Shown one piece after another: positions 9,523 to 18,337 of a stretch of 64,000 bases of DNA. The DNA comes from Erythrobacteraceae bacterium WH01K (lineage in GTDB: Bacteria > Pseudomonadota > Alphaproteobacteria > Sphingomonadales > Sphingomonadaceae): contig CP115966.1 in assembly GCA_027941995.1 (NCBI GenBank), forward strand, positions 310,001 through 374,000, in the 5' to 3' direction. Position numbers and translations under genes: made by a program. Every line of letters starts with the position of its first letter. The first letter of the stretch is position 1. The notes under the pieces are model-generated. The model saw only the letters and a program-made list of their open reading frames with translations, searched no databases and was not told where the DNA came from.

Positions 9523-10496
9523 GTTTCGGGAGCGGCCTGCCGTTCGCCGGCCTCTTCGGGTGCGGCGCGCATTTGCGCGCTCTGCTGGACCTGCACCGAT
9601 TTCTGGCGCCGTGCGCGCAGCGCCAGGATCATGCCGAGCACCGCCAGCCCCATCCCGCCCAGCGTCAGGGCGGTCCAGCGATAATCCTCGAACAGGGTCG
9701 AAATCGCCATCGCGACGGAAATCGTCAGGATCGAATTGTAGGCCGTGCGCCCCGCCCCGATTTCGCGGACCAGATTGTAATGCAGCGGGAAGGTCACGAC
9801 CGACCCGATCAGCGCGAGGTAGACGATGCCGCCCCAATATCCGGCAGATGTCGGAACGGGCGGCGACCCGGCGGTGAGCACGGCGAACCCGAGGTCGAAA
9901 AGCGTGCCGTAGAGCATTGCCCATGCCAGCAGGCTGACCATCGGCACGCCGCGACCGACCGGGTTGGCCTGCACGACATTGGCGAGCGAGGCGGCAAGGA
10001 TGCCCAGCGCCGCCAGCACAATGCCGAGCGACACGTTGCCGCCTATGACGCCCGCGTCGGGATTGGCGCGCCATTCGTGCACCAGCAGCAGCGAAACCCC
10101 GACGATGGCGATGGCGCTACCCGCCCAGAAGGAACAGCGCGCCTTCTCGCCCAGGAAGACCCGTGCAAACAGGGCATTGGGCACCATCAGCAGGCCGAAC
10201 ATCATCGCCACGATGCCGGAGGTGACGTAAAGCTCCGCGTGATAGACGAACAGGAAATTGCCGCTGAACTGGAACAGGCCGACGATCATCGCCAGCCGCT
10301 GTTCCGGTCCGGTCAGGCGAAGCCGCCGCTTCATCAATGCCGCCACGGTGAACAGGGCCGGGGTCGCCAGCGCGAACCGGTAGAAAACCGACCACGCAGC
10401 CGGAACCCCGTCGATCTGGCCGGTGATGACAAACCAGGTGGACCCCCAGATCGTGCCGGTCAGCAGGAACGGGACGATGACCCGCCAGCTCAGCAT
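9519..10496 (-). CDS. EamA/DMT superfamily transporter
   Basis: About 325 residues from the ATG at 10496, with ten hydrophobic helices in two repeats, starting VIVPFLLTGTIWGSTWFVI, the standard EamA opening. It is probably a small-metabolite exporter of the inner membrane; substrate cannot be read from sequence. A GTG at 10517 overlaps the stop of the upstream threonine aldolase gene (GTGA) and would add seven residues. Neither start has a strong ribosome site, so translational coupling is plausible. The C-terminus is hydrophilic and Gln/Ala-rich. Confidence 0.86.
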   Translation of the reverse strand: MLSWRVIVPFLLTGTIWGSTWFVITGQIDGVPAAWSVFYRFALATPALFTVAALMKRRLRLTGPEQRLAMIVGLFQFSGNFLFVYHAELYVTSGIVAMMFGLLMVPNALFARVFLGEKARCSFWAGSAIAIVGVSLLLVHEWRANPDAGVIGGNVSLGIVLAALGILAASLANVVQANPVGRGVPMVSLLAWAMLYGTLFDLGFAVLTAGSPPVPTSAGYWGGIVYLALIGSVVTFPLHYNLVREIGAGRTAYNSILTISVAMAISTLFEDYRWTALTLGGMGLAVLGMILALRARRQKSVQVQQSAQMRAAPEEAGERQAAPET

Positions 10497-10513
10497 GTCG
10501 GACTGGTCGGGGC

Positions 10514-11512
10514 TCACAGCGCAGCGATCGCATTGCCCAGCGCCTCTGCCGTAGCCGGATCGCTGTCCCAGCTGGCAACGAAGCGGGCGGCATCCGTGCC
10601 CCAATCGTAGAAGTGGTATCCCTGCTTCCTCAGGGCTTCCCGTTCGGCCGCAGACAGGCGCATGAACACCTCGTTCGCCTCTACCGCGTGGAGCAGGCGG
10701 TCAGCGGCTCCGGCGACGATGGCGGAAGCGGCAGCGTTCGCGCGGCGGGCATTGTCCAGCCACACATCGCCTTCGACCATGGCCAGCAATTGCGCGGCAA
10801 GGAAGCGGCCCTTCGATTGCAAATGGCCCGACCGCTTGCGGCGATATCGCACGACGTCGGCCAGCGCGGAATCGAAGAACACGATCGCCTCTGCATTCAT
10901 GCCGCCATTCTTCACGCAGCCGAAGCTGAGCGCCTGTGCCGGACCGACCGCCTTGATCGGCGCGCAGCCGAGATGCGCGACGGCATTGGCGAAGCGTGCC
11001 CCGTCGACATGGAAACCCAGCCCGCGCTCCTTCGCCAGGGCACCGATGGCCGCGAGTTCGGCCGGGCGATAGCATCGCCCGTATTCGCTCGCCTGCGTGA
11101 CGGAAATCGCATGCGGCTGGACCTGGTGCACATCGTCCCGAATGGGGTCGATGACGGTGCGAACGGCATCCGGCGTTATGCGCGCGCCCTCCCCGTCCGC
11201 CAGCAACAGCTTTGCACCATGGAGGAAGAAGCCGGGCGCCCCGCCCTCGTCCATCTCGATATGCGCTTCCCGGTGACACACGACCGCTCCGTGCGGGGGG
11301 ACCATGGCCGACAGGGCGAGGCAGTTGGCCGCCGTGCCGGTCGCCACCCACAGGACGGCGACTTCGCGTCCGAACAGCGCCCCGAATGCATCGTCCAGCC
11401 GCTGCGACAGGTCGTCACCGTCATAGGGCGACTGCACGCTGTCGGCAGATTTCAGGGCGTCCCACACGGCGGGATGCACGCTGGCGGCGTTGTCGGAAAG
11501 AAAACGTGTCAT
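10514..11512 (-). CDS. Low-specificity L-threonine aldolase family (PLP-dependent beta-eliminating lyase)
   Basis: 332 residues, typical for the family. The N-terminus FLSDNAASVHPAVWDAL and the region FHVDGARFANAVAHLGC match fold-type I threonine aldolases, and the PLP lysine is expected in LSFGCVKNGGMNAEAI. It cleaves L-threonine or allo-threonine to glycine and acetaldehyde in the cytosol. It is the upstream partner of the EamA exporter, so an amino-acid export role for that transporter is possible but unproven. Confidence 0.9.
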   Translation of the reverse strand: MTRFLSDNAASVHPAVWDALKSADSVQSPYDGDDLSQRLDDAFGALFGREVAVLWVATGTAANCLALSAMVPPHGAVVCHREAHIEMDEGGAPGFFLHGAKLLLADGEGARITPDAVRTVIDPIRDDVHQVQPHAISVTQASEYGRCYRPAELAAIGALAKERGLGFHVDGARFANAVAHLGCAPIKAVGPAQALSFGCVKNGGMNAEAIVFFDSALADVVRYRRKRSGHLQSKGRFLAAQLLAMVEGDVWLDNARRANAAASAIVAGAADRLLHAVEANEVFMRLSAAEREALRKQGYHFYDWGTDAARFVASWDSDPATAEALGNAIAAL

Positions 11513-11565
11513 GCAGGAACGCCCTTAGCCCGGCCTGTGTTGGTTGCAAGAAGGAGACGTCCGCG

Positions 11566-11904
11566 ATGACCACGCAAACCATGCAAACCACGCAAGACGA
11601 ACTGAAACTGACCATCACGCACGAGGTGCAGGGGCAGGGTGGCCGCTATGTCGCGCATCTCGCCGACAGCGACCAGAGTGGCTTCCTCGAATGGGAACCG
11701 AAGGAAGCGATCCGGCAGGACGATGTGCGCATTGCCACGCACACCGTAGTACCGTCGGAAATCGGCGGCCGCGGCGTTGCTGCCCGGCTGGTGGACCAGC
11801 TGGTGTCGGATGCCCGCGAGAAAGGCTTCAAGATCGTCCCGCAATGTTCCTATGTCGCACGCAAGTTCGACGAGAACCCGGACTGGTCCGACCTTAGAGC
11901 CTGA
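11566..11904 (+). CDS. Small GNAT-fold N-acetyltransferase (YidJ/YjdJ-type)
   Basis: 112 residues from the ATG at 11566, which has a strong AAGGAG site 10 bp upstream. The frame is open upstream but without coding character. It contains a shortened GNAT core: THTVVPSEIGGRGVAARLVDQLVSDAREKGFKIVPQCSYV, the acetyl-CoA binding GGRGVA loop and the terminal strand. This matches the Gcn5-related YjdJ-like group. Substrate is unknown. The N-terminus carries Thr/Gln near-repeats (TTQTMQTTQ). Confidence 0.82.
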   Translation: MTTQTMQTTQDELKLTITHEVQGQGGRYVAHLADSDQSGFLEWEPKEAIRQDDVRIATHTVVPSEIGGRGVAARLVDQLVSDAREKGFKIVPQCSYVARKFDENPDWSDLRA

Positions 11905-11931
11905 GCTAGCGCGGCGCTGCACGCCAAGGGG

Positions 11932-13518
11932 TCAGAGCAAGCCGGAGAAGTCCCGCGTCACCATGCTGTCCAGCACCGCGCTGCACCATTCACGGGCCCG
12001 GTCGACCGGCATTCCGGGCACGGACAGCTTGCCCCCGGCGAGACCGAGATGCAGCGTGCAAAAGCCCAGCCAGCGGGCGATCGGCCCTTGGGAAATTTCC
12101 GCCGATTGGAGCTTCACCCTGTTCCCGATGGACAGTTCGGGTGAGAAGAAGCCGGTGCGGATTAAGACCTGCTCTTCGCTGATGGCGTGCCGTTCCGCTC
12201 GCCAGAGCAGATATTGCCACAGGACCACCACGGCCGCAGCGGCAAGCGGTACGAGGCCGACAAGTTCCTGATTGGGAATCAGGTCCACGCCGGACACCGC
12301 CAGAGCCACTTCGATCCCCAGCGCGATCAGCAGGAACGTGCCGCCTTCGACAATAGCGCTGACTATCCGGAAACTCCCGCTCGCCCTCGCCCAGCGCAAG
12401 TCGTCACCCGGCGGGGAGAACCCCGCTGCCGCTGCGATCGGCAGCAGTTCCGCATCCTTCGCAAAAGGCGCGACGACATGGCTGGCATCTCCGGAATCCT
12501 GCGCGAGGCTCACGAATTTCAGGCCCCGCCAGCCGAACCGGCTTCGCACCACACCGGTCGTCAGGCGCAACGCCTGGACACGGTGGGCCGGCATGACGAC
12601 ATCGGTCCGGGTCAGCAGGCCGCGCCGACGGCGAAATCCCTTGGCAGTGCGGTCCAGCCGGAAATCCCAGTCGCGCAGGAACGTACGCACGAGACCGGTC
12701 GCCAGCCCCACGACCAGCAGCGTACCGATGACGAGAACCACGCCTGTAATTTGCGCGACCAGCCCGAGGGATGCGAGCTGCCTGCCGGGCCCGGCGAGGA
12801 CGTCGCCCCAGAAATCCTCCGACCACAGGTCGAACGGCAACAGGAAGTCGGCCTGCTGCACTGCCGCGGCGAGCACCGCGACCGCCGCCAGCGAGAATTC
12901 GAACAGGCCGAATGTGGCCAGCCGCCTCGGCCCCATTGTGAAGATGGCCTCGCCCCCCGCTCCCGGGGACACGGCTTTCTCCTGAGCAGGCGTGTCTTCG
13001 CCTTGCGCATCGTCGCGCCTTTCCCTCACCACCTCGCGCAGCGCCTCGCCATCGGCTTGCGAGAGATAGGCCAGCGTCAGTTCGTCCTTCCCCCCGGCCC
13101 CCGTCTCGAAGCGAACCTCGACCAGACCCAGCAGGCGGGCGACGAATTTCTGCTCCAGGCTGACATCCTGGATACGGTCGTAGGGAACGGAGCGCGCGAC
13201 GCGCGACAGGATGCCGCTTTCGACCCGGATGTCGGCCTCCCCGACGCGGTAGGTGAACCGGCGCCATTGCAAGAAGGTGACCGCCAGATTGGCAGCGATC
13301 ACCGCCGCCAGCAGCAAGAGAAGCCAGCCGATCCCGCTGCCCATATCGATACCCGCCTCGCCGCCGTCCAGGTCGCCGCCAATGGAATAGGCCGCCGCGC
13401 CGATCGGAAGGACGAGTTGCGGCAAAAGGACGATGGCCTTGACCACGACCGACAGGGGGTCTGTGCGCTGTACGTCCGGTTCGCCTTGTACCGCGCGGTC
13501 AGGCAGGGCGTCCGTCAC
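11932..13518 (-). CDS. Membrane protein with bacterial PH (bPH2/YdbT-type) domains
   Basis: 528 residues beginning at GTG 13518, overlapping the stop of the upstream gene (GTGA). It has three bPH2-like repeats, each introduced by a pair of hydrophobic helices; diagnostic text includes RRFTYRVGEADIRVESGIL, PYDRIQDVSLEQ and a second RRRGLLTRTDVVMPAHRVQAL. This is the layout of B. subtilis YdbT. Function is not settled for the family; roles in stress and antimicrobial-peptide resistance have been proposed. It is paired with the YdbS-like gene upstream. Confidence 0.82.
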   Translation of the reverse strand: MTDALPDRAVQGEPDVQRTDPLSVVVKAIVLLPQLVLPIGAAAYSIGGDLDGGEAGIDMGSGIGWLLLLLAAVIAANLAVTFLQWRRFTYRVGEADIRVESGILSRVARSVPYDRIQDVSLEQKFVARLLGLVEVRFETGAGGKDELTLAYLSQADGEALREVVRERRDDAQGEDTPAQEKAVSPGAGGEAIFTMGPRRLATFGLFEFSLAAVAVLAAAVQQADFLLPFDLWSEDFWGDVLAGPGRQLASLGLVAQITGVVLVIGTLLVVGLATGLVRTFLRDWDFRLDRTAKGFRRRRGLLTRTDVVMPAHRVQALRLTTGVVRSRFGWRGLKFVSLAQDSGDASHVVAPFAKDAELLPIAAAAGFSPPGDDLRWARASGSFRIVSAIVEGGTFLLIALGIEVALAVSGVDLIPNQELVGLVPLAAAAVVVLWQYLLWRAERHAISEEQVLIRTGFFSPELSIGNRVKLQSAEISQGPIARWLGFCTLHLGLAGGKLSVPGMPVDRAREWCSAVLDSMVTRDFSGLL

Positions 13519-14054
13519 GCCGAATCGCGCTTGATCTTCGCACGGATTTCCTCGCGCATGGACAGGGCATCATCGTGTTTCAGGCCGGGCAGGTGGACCG
13601 AGGCATTGTGACTGCCCGCCGTGTGAAGGGTCAGCGTCGCGAGGTCGTAGAAGCGCTCGAGCGGTCCGCGATCGACATCGATATGCTGCACCCTGCCGAA
13701 CGGCACGACGGTATCGGACCGGAAAAGCAGTCCGCGCACGACGCGCAATCGGTCGCCGGACATGGAAAACCCGCGCGCGGCAAAACGGCGGTGCGGGATC
13801 CGCAGCACGAGGAGTATGGCCAAGAGGAAAACCGGTCCGAAAATGACACCCGTCGGCAGGGGCAACACGAAATCGAGCACGCCTGCGCAGATCAGGAAAG
13901 GCAGCGCGATGCCTGCGCCCTGAACGCGCATCGCCTTCTCGTGATTCGGGTGAAGCCGGGTAAGCGGCTCTTCAAATGAATCGCTTGTCCGTTCCGGTTC
14001 CGCCGGGTCCTGCGTGCCCGGTGCCCCCGCGCCATTGGTTCCGCCCTGTGTCAT
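13515..14054 (-). CDS. Membrane protein with one bacterial PH domain (YdbS-type)
   Basis: 179 residues. Two transmembrane helices lie at about residues 45-80 (GAGIALPFLICAGVL, VIFGPVFLLAILLVL), followed by a bPH2 domain with SGDRLRVVRGLLFRSDTVVPFGRVQHIDVDRGPLE as its core (given here in part). It is the partner of the larger PH protein downstream with a 4-bp overlap, so the two are translated together and probably form a membrane complex. The N-terminal 40 residues are acidic and disordered-looking. Confidence 0.82.
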   Translation of the reverse strand: MTQGGTNGAGAPGTQDPAEPERTSDSFEEPLTRLHPNHEKAMRVQGAGIALPFLICAGVLDFVLPLPTGVIFGPVFLLAILLVLRIPHRRFAARGFSMSGDRLRVVRGLLFRSDTVVPFGRVQHIDVDRGPLERFYDLATLTLHTAGSHNASVHLPGLKHDDALSMREEIRAKIKRDSA

Positions 14055-14206
14055 GGGGCCATCTTCTGAATCGGGCGCAGCGGCTTTTCAAGCGCCCTTC
14101 GACGAAGGCTGCTCCTGAAAGGATCCAGGCCGCCGGTAACGGCCTGAATATCGGCAGCCGCGCGATTCGCGAGGCGACACCAAGAGGATGGGGGGGATGG
14201 GGGAAA

Positions 14207-14281
14207 TGGTGCCACGAGAGAGAATTGAACTCTCGGCCTCACCCTTACCAAGGGTGCGCTCTACCACTGAGCTACCGCGGC
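14207..14281 (-). tRNA. tRNA-Thr (GGT anticodon)
   Basis: On the minus strand the 75 bases fold into a cloverleaf: acceptor 5' GCCGCGG pairs with TCGTGGC (two G-U pairs), the D arm contains GCTCAGTGGTAGAGC, the anticodon loop TTGGTAA has anticodon GGT on a 5-bp CACCC/GGGTG stem, the T loop is TTCAATT, and a CCA end is encoded. GGT reads the threonine codons ACC and ACU. The gene stands alone between the PH-domain gene and a small plus-strand gene. I see no clear terminator. Confidence 0.96.
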
Positions 14282-14381
14282 GCCGAGTACCTGTTTGCCA
14301 GGCAGGCGCGCCTATTGTCGGATGTGGCCGACAAGTCAAGCAAAGCTTGAGCGCGGGCGTTCGTCTTGGCAAGGTCGCGCC

Positions 14382-14531
14382 ATGACCGACAATGCCTCGT
14401 CAACCAGTAGGGAAGAACGCCTCGCGGCAAAGCTGCGGGAAAATCTGAGGCGCCGCAAGGCGCAGGCACGCGAAATGGGCCAGCGGGACGAAGCATCGGA
14501 AGCCCTTCCAAAGGAGGGCAGTGGCGGTTAA
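14382..14531 (+). CDS. Small basic conserved protein (49 aa)
   Basis: A 49-residue frame from ATG 14382 rich in Arg, Lys and Glu, with the core EERLAAKLRENLRRRKAQAR, probably one amphipathic or coiled helix. From memory, very similar 45-60 aa proteins with LRENLRRRKAQAR recur in sphingomonads, often beside murA; here there is no murA. Function is unknown. No strong ribosome site is visible, the closest purine run being AAGG some 10 bp upstream. Confidence comes from the familiar motif and not from any domain. Confidence 0.65.
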   Translation: MTDNASSTSREERLAAKLRENLRRRKAQAREMGQRDEASEALPKEGSGG

Positions 14532-14604
14532 CGCGGCGCCCGGACATCATCGTGCCGCCCGCTGCCCGGCGATGCGGCCCCTGCTTGCCAGATCGGAGAC
14601 CTGA

Positions 14605-15294
14605 ATGCCCACGCTGATTCTCGTTCGCCACGGACAGAGCGAATGGAACCTCGCCAACCGGTTCACCGGCTGGTGGGATGTCGGCCTGACGGAAAAAGGC
14701 ATCGCCGAGGCGCGCGCCGCCGGCGAACTGCTTGCCCGTCATCCCGACATGCTGCCTGTGCGAGCCTTCACCAGCTTCCAGACGCGCGCGATCCGGACGC
14801 TGCATCTCGCACTGGAAGCCTGCGACCGGCTGTGGATCCCGGAAACGAAGGACTGGCGCCTGAACGAACGGCACTATGGCGGCCTGACCGGCCTCGACAA
14901 GCAGGAGACGCGCGACCGCCACGGTGACGAGCAGGTCCATATCTGGCGCCGCAGCTTCGACGTGCCCCCGCCGGACATGGAACACGGCAGCGAATTCGAC
15001 CTGTCGGCCGATCCGCGCTACGCCGGCATCGACGTGCCATCCGCAGAAAGCCTGAAGATGACGATCGAGCGCGTCCTTCCCTATTACGAGGAAGCGATCG
15101 TTCCCGCCCTGAAGGACGGCGGCCCGGTCATCGTCTCCGCCCACGGCAATTCCCTGCGCGCACTGGTGAAGCACCTATCAAACATTTCCGACGAGGATAT
15201 CACGGGGCTCGAAATCCCGACCGGCCAACCGATCGTCTACGAATTCGACGACGCGATGACGCCGGGCGAACGCTATTACCTGAAGGATCGCTGA
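14605..15294 (+). CDS. gpmA: 2,3-bisphosphoglycerate-dependent phosphoglycerate mutase
   Basis: 229 residues, the normal dPGM size. The phosphohistidine motif [10 protein letters not shown] is at residues ~6-15, the second catalytic His is in [15 protein letters not shown], and the glutamate of the active site is in [13 protein letters not shown]. It interconverts 3- and 2-phosphoglycerate in glycolysis and gluconeogenesis in the cytosol. A GGAGA ribosome site precedes the ATG. It is followed after 1 bp by purE, so it heads a run of co-directional genes. Confidence 0.96.
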   Translation: MPTLILVRHGQSEWNLANRFTGWWDVGLTEKGIAEARAAGELLARHPDMLPVRAFTSFQTRAIRTLHLALEACDRLWIPETKDWRLNERHYGGLTGLDKQETRDRHGDEQVHIWRRSFDVPPPDMEHGSEFDLSADPRYAGIDVPSAESLKMTIERVLPYYEEAIVPALKDGGPVIVSAHGNSLRALVKHLSNISDEDITGLEIPTGQPIVYEFDDAMTPGERYYLKDR

Positions 15295-15295
15295 G

Positions 15296-15820
15296 ATGAT
15301 CGCGGGGGAGAACGGGAAGGCAGGAGGCGGCAAAGGCGGCGCGATCGACGTCGCCATCGTCATGGGCAGCCAGTCCGACTGGCCGACAATGCAATGCGCT
15401 GCAAAAGTGCTCGAGGAACTGGGCGTCGCGCACGAGGCGCGGATCGTCAGCGCCCACCGCACACCCGGCCGCATGGTCGATTTCGCCCGGAATGCTGAAG
15501 ATGAAGGCATCAAGGTCATCATCGCAGGCGCGGGCGGCGCTGCACACCTGCCCGGCATGATCGCCGCGATGACCCATCTCCCGGTGCTGGGCGTGCCCGT
15601 CCAGTCAAAGGCCCTCTCGGGCATGGATAGCCTGCTTTCCATCGTCCAGATGCCGGCAGGCGTGCCGACAGGCACGCTGGCCATTGGCGAGGCTGGCGCG
15701 ACCAATGCAGGCCTGCTCGCCGCGAGCATCCTGAGCATCGGCGATACCGCCCTTGCGGGCAGGCTCAAGGCATGGCGTGCGAAGCGCAGCGATGCCGTTG
15801 CCGACCACCCGGTGGACTGA
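15296..15820 (+). CDS. purE: N5-carboxyaminoimidazole ribonucleotide mutase
   Basis: 174 residues. The class I PurE core starts near residue 17 with [15 protein letters not shown], and [14 protein letters not shown] and [21 protein letters not shown] are the substrate-binding segments. It catalyses N5-CAIR to CAIR in purine biosynthesis. The ~15 residues before the core ([11 protein letters not shown]) are Gly-rich and may be unstructured. The gene starts 1 bp after gpmA and precedes purK by 8 bp, the usual purE-purK pair. Confidence 0.96.
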   Translation: MIAGENGKAGGGKGGAIDVAIVMGSQSDWPTMQCAAKVLEELGVAHEARIVSAHRTPGRMVDFARNAEDEGIKVIIAGAGGAAHLPGMIAAMTHLPVLGVPVQSKALSGMDSLLSIVQMPAGVPTGTLAIGEAGATNAGLLAASILSIGDTALAGRLKAWRAKRSDAVADHPVD

Positions 15821-15828
15821 CCCGAGCG

Positions 15829-16899
15829 ATGAAGAAGACGAAACCGCTGGCACCCGGCAGCACGATCGGCATTCTGGGCGGCGGACAGCTGGGCCGGATG
15901 ATGGCCATGGCCGCCGCGCAGATGGGCTATCGCTGCATCACCTACAGTCCGGAAAAAGAGATCGTCGCCGCGGACGTATGCGCCGATACGTTCCAGAACG
16001 CATGGGACGACCGCGCCGCCATGGCTGCCTTCGCGCAGAATTGCGACGTGGTGACATGGGAGTTCGAGAATGTCCCGGTCGATGCGATCTCGCAGCTCGG
16101 CGACCTGCTGGCCCCCCATCCCCGCGCGCTGGAAACAGCGCAGGACCGGCTCAATGAAAAGCGGTTCGTAGAGGGCCTGGGCGGCCGCGCTGCGCCATAC
16201 GCTCCGGTCGACAACCGCGCCGACCTCGCCTCCGCGGTGGAGCGGATCGGCGCGCCCGGTATCCTCAAGACCCGGAGCGACGGGTATGACGGCAAGGGGC
16301 AATGGCGCATCCGTTCCGCGCACGAGGTCGATGGCGTATCGCTACCCGCCGGGCCCGCAATCTACGAAGGTCTGGTCGAGTTCGATGCAGAATTTTCCGT
16401 CATCCTGACTCGCGGACGCGGCGGCGAGATCGTGTTCTGGGGCAGCACGCACAATATCCATGAGGATGGAACGCTCGCCAGGTCCGTCCTCCCCGCGCCG
16501 GCAATCGTTGCCGCGCAGGTGGACGAGGCGCGCGACCTGTCGCGGCAGGTTGCCGACGCACTCGGCTATGTCGGTGTGCTGACGCTGGAATTCTTCGCCA
16601 CGGCGCAGGGTCCGGTGTTCAACGAAATGGCCCCGCGCGTGCACAATTCCGGGCACTGGACCATCGAAGGAGCAGTCACCAGCCAGTTCCAGAACCATGT
16701 GCGGGCCATTCTCGGCCTGCCGCTGGGCGACACGCGAACCGTCGCACCGGCGATGGTCATGCACAACATCGTGGGCAAGGACGCGAAGACGGCGCATGCA
16801 TCGCTCTCTGACCCGGCCACCCAGCTCCATCTCTATGGCAAGGCACGGGCGCTCGACGGGCGCAAGATGGGCCACACCACCACGTTGAAATTCGACTGA
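15829..16899 (+). CDS. purK: 5-(carboxyamino)imidazole ribonucleotide synthase
   Basis: 356 residues from ATG 15829. The ATP-grasp enzyme opens with GSTIGILGGGQLGRMMAMAA, and KTRSDGYDGKGQWRI, EFDAEFSVIL and NEMAPRVHNSGHWTIEG are standard PurK motifs. It makes N5-CAIR from AIR, bicarbonate and ATP, feeding PurE encoded just upstream. It ends TGA overlapping the folA ATG by one base (TGATG), implying translational coupling. Confidence 0.96.
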   Translation: MKKTKPLAPGSTIGILGGGQLGRMMAMAAAQMGYRCITYSPEKEIVAADVCADTFQNAWDDRAAMAAFAQNCDVVTWEFENVPVDAISQLGDLLAPHPRALETAQDRLNEKRFVEGLGGRAAPYAPVDNRADLASAVERIGAPGILKTRSDGYDGKGQWRIRSAHEVDGVSLPAGPAIYEGLVEFDAEFSVILTRGRGGEIVFWGSTHNIHEDGTLARSVLPAPAIVAAQVDEARDLSRQVADALGYVGVLTLEFFATAQGPVFNEMAPRVHNSGHWTIEGAVTSQFQNHVRAILGLPLGDTRTVAPAMVMHNIVGKDAKTAHASLSDPATQLHLYGKARALDGRKMGHTTTLKFD

Positions 16900-17405
16900 T
16901 GGGCGAGATATTCCTGATCTATGCGCGTGCTGCCAACGGCACGATCGGCAAGGGCGGCAAACTGCCGTGGCACATCCCCGAGGATCTGAAGCGGTTCAAG
17001 GCACTGACGCTGGGCAAGCCGATGATCATGGGCCGCAAGACCTTTGAAAGCCTGCCGGGCATCCTGCCGGGGCGCAGGCATATCGTCCTGACCCGGCGCG
17101 ACAGCTTCGAGGCCGAGGGCGCGCAGATCGTGCGATCGGTACCGGCCGCCCTCGCCGCCGCGCGGGAGGACGACCCCGATACCGACATCGCCATCGTGGG
17201 CGGTTCGGCCGTATACGACGTCTTCCGCCCCCGGGCGGACCGGATCGAGCTGACCCAGATCCACGCCGATTTTGCGGGCGACACGTTCATGAAGCCGCTC
17301 GGTGCAGGCTGGGAACTGACCGCGCGGGACGACCGGGAAGCGGACGGCGACCTGCCCGCTTTCTCCTTCCTGACCTATCGCTGCCGGGCGCAGGACGCGG
17401 CATGA
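16899..17405 (+). CDS. folA: Dihydrofolate reductase
   Basis: 168 residues. Motifs are LIYARAANGTIGKGGKLPWH (active-site loop), PEDLKRFKALTLGKPMIMGR and the NADPH-binding segment IAIVGGSAVYDVF. It reduces dihydrofolate to tetrahydrofolate with NADPH. The position right after purEK is fitting, since purine synthesis uses tetrahydrofolate cofactors. thyA, its usual partner, is not in the window. The stop overlaps the ribF start (ATGA). Confidence 0.95.
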   Translation: MGEIFLIYARAANGTIGKGGKLPWHIPEDLKRFKALTLGKPMIMGRKTFESLPGILPGRRHIVLTRRDSFEAEGAQIVRSVPAALAAAREDDPDTDIAIVGGSAVYDVFRPRADRIELTQIHADFAGDTFMKPLGAGWELTARDDREADGDLPAFSFLTYRCRAQDAA

Positions 17406-18337
17406 GGTGGCTGGACCACCGCGAACCGGTGCCCAGCCCCTTGCGCGGTGCGATCATCGCGCTCGGCAATTTCGACGGATTCCATCGCGGACACCAGCAG
17501 GTCGCGGGCGAAGCGATCGAATGGGCCCGCGCAGAGGGGCGGCCGGCCATCGTCGCGACCTTCGATCCCCATCCGGTGCGTTTTTTCAAGCCTGATACGC
17601 CGCCCTTCCGCCTGACCACGCTGGAACAGCGGCAGGAACTCTACATTGCGGCAGGCGCCTCCGCGATGCTGGTTTTCCATTTCGATGCAGAGCTCGCCGG
17701 GACCAGCGCGGAAGATTTCATTGCCGAAATCCTGGTGGAGCGGCTGGGCGCGCACGGCGTGGTCACGGGCGAGGACTTCACCTTCGGCAAGGGCGCGGCG
17801 GGGAATGTCGACCTTCTGGCCGCCCATCCCGCCCTCGCAAGCCGGACCGTAGCCCCCGTCGAACAGGGCGAGGCGCCGGTATCTTCCAGCCGCATCCGCG
17901 AAGCGCTCAGGCAGGGCGACTGCGAAACCGCGACCGACCTGCTGACCCGCCCCTTCGCCATCCGCGGCATCGTCCAGCATGGCGACAAGCGGGGGCGCGA
18001 GATCGGCTATCCCACCGCCAATCTCGACATCGAGAGCTATCTGCGCCCGCGCTACGGCATCTACGCGGTGACCGGGCGCATCCTGGCCACGGGCGAGGTG
18101 CTGAAGGGCGCGGCGAATATCGGCGTGCGCCCGCAATTCGAACCTCCGAAGGAATTGCTGGAGCCGCATTTCTTCGATTTTTCCGGCGATCTCTACGGAC
18201 AGGAGATCGAAGTCGCCTTCCACCATTTCCTGCGCGGCGAGGCGAAGTTCGATTCGCTGGACGACCTGATCGCCCAGATGGACGAGGATTGCCGCCGCGC
18301 CCGCACGCTCCTGTCGCAGGGTGACGGAGGCGCATGA
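17402..18337 (+). CDS. ribF: Bifunctional riboflavin kinase/FAD synthetase
   Basis: 311 residues. The N-terminal nucleotidyltransferase half has ALGNFDGFHRGHQQV and TFDPHPVRFF; the C-terminal flavokinase half starts after residue ~185 with GIVQHGDKRGREIGYPTANL and ends with the LRGEAKFDSLDDLIAQMDED signature. It makes FMN and then FAD. It overlaps folA and the next gene by 4 bp each (ATGA), making it part of a tight purE-purK-folA-ribF-GDPD-like unit. Confidence 0.96.
   Translation: MRWLDHREPVPSPLRGAIIALGNFDGFHRGHQQVAGEAIEWARAEGRPAIVATFDPHPVRFFKPDTPPFRLTTLEQRQELYIAAGASAMLVFHFDAELAGTSAEDFIAEILVERLGAHGVVTGEDFTFGKGAAGNVDLLAAHPALASRTVAPVEQGEAPVSSSRIREALRQGDCETATDLLTRPFAIRGIVQHGDKRGREIGYPTANLDIESYLRPRYGIYAVTGRILATGEVLKGAANIGVRPQFEPPKELLEPHFFDFSGDLYGQEIEVAFHHFLRGEAKFDSLDDLIAQMDEDCRRARTLLSQGDGGA

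Noticed and set aside
8686-10074. N-terminal extension of pepN running through the SDR and EamA region
   Set aside because: The frame is open but the sequence is Arg/Gly-rich and antisense to real genes. ATG 8685 gives the standard PepN start and length.
11205-11565. Long N-terminal extension of the small GNAT protein on the plus strand
   Set aside because: It is antisense to threonine aldolase. The internal ATG at 11566 has a perfect AAGGAG site.
14088-14372. Minus-strand frame containing SSVVERTLGKGEAESSILSRG
   Set aside because: This is the well-known translation of tRNA sequence; it covers tRNA-Thr.
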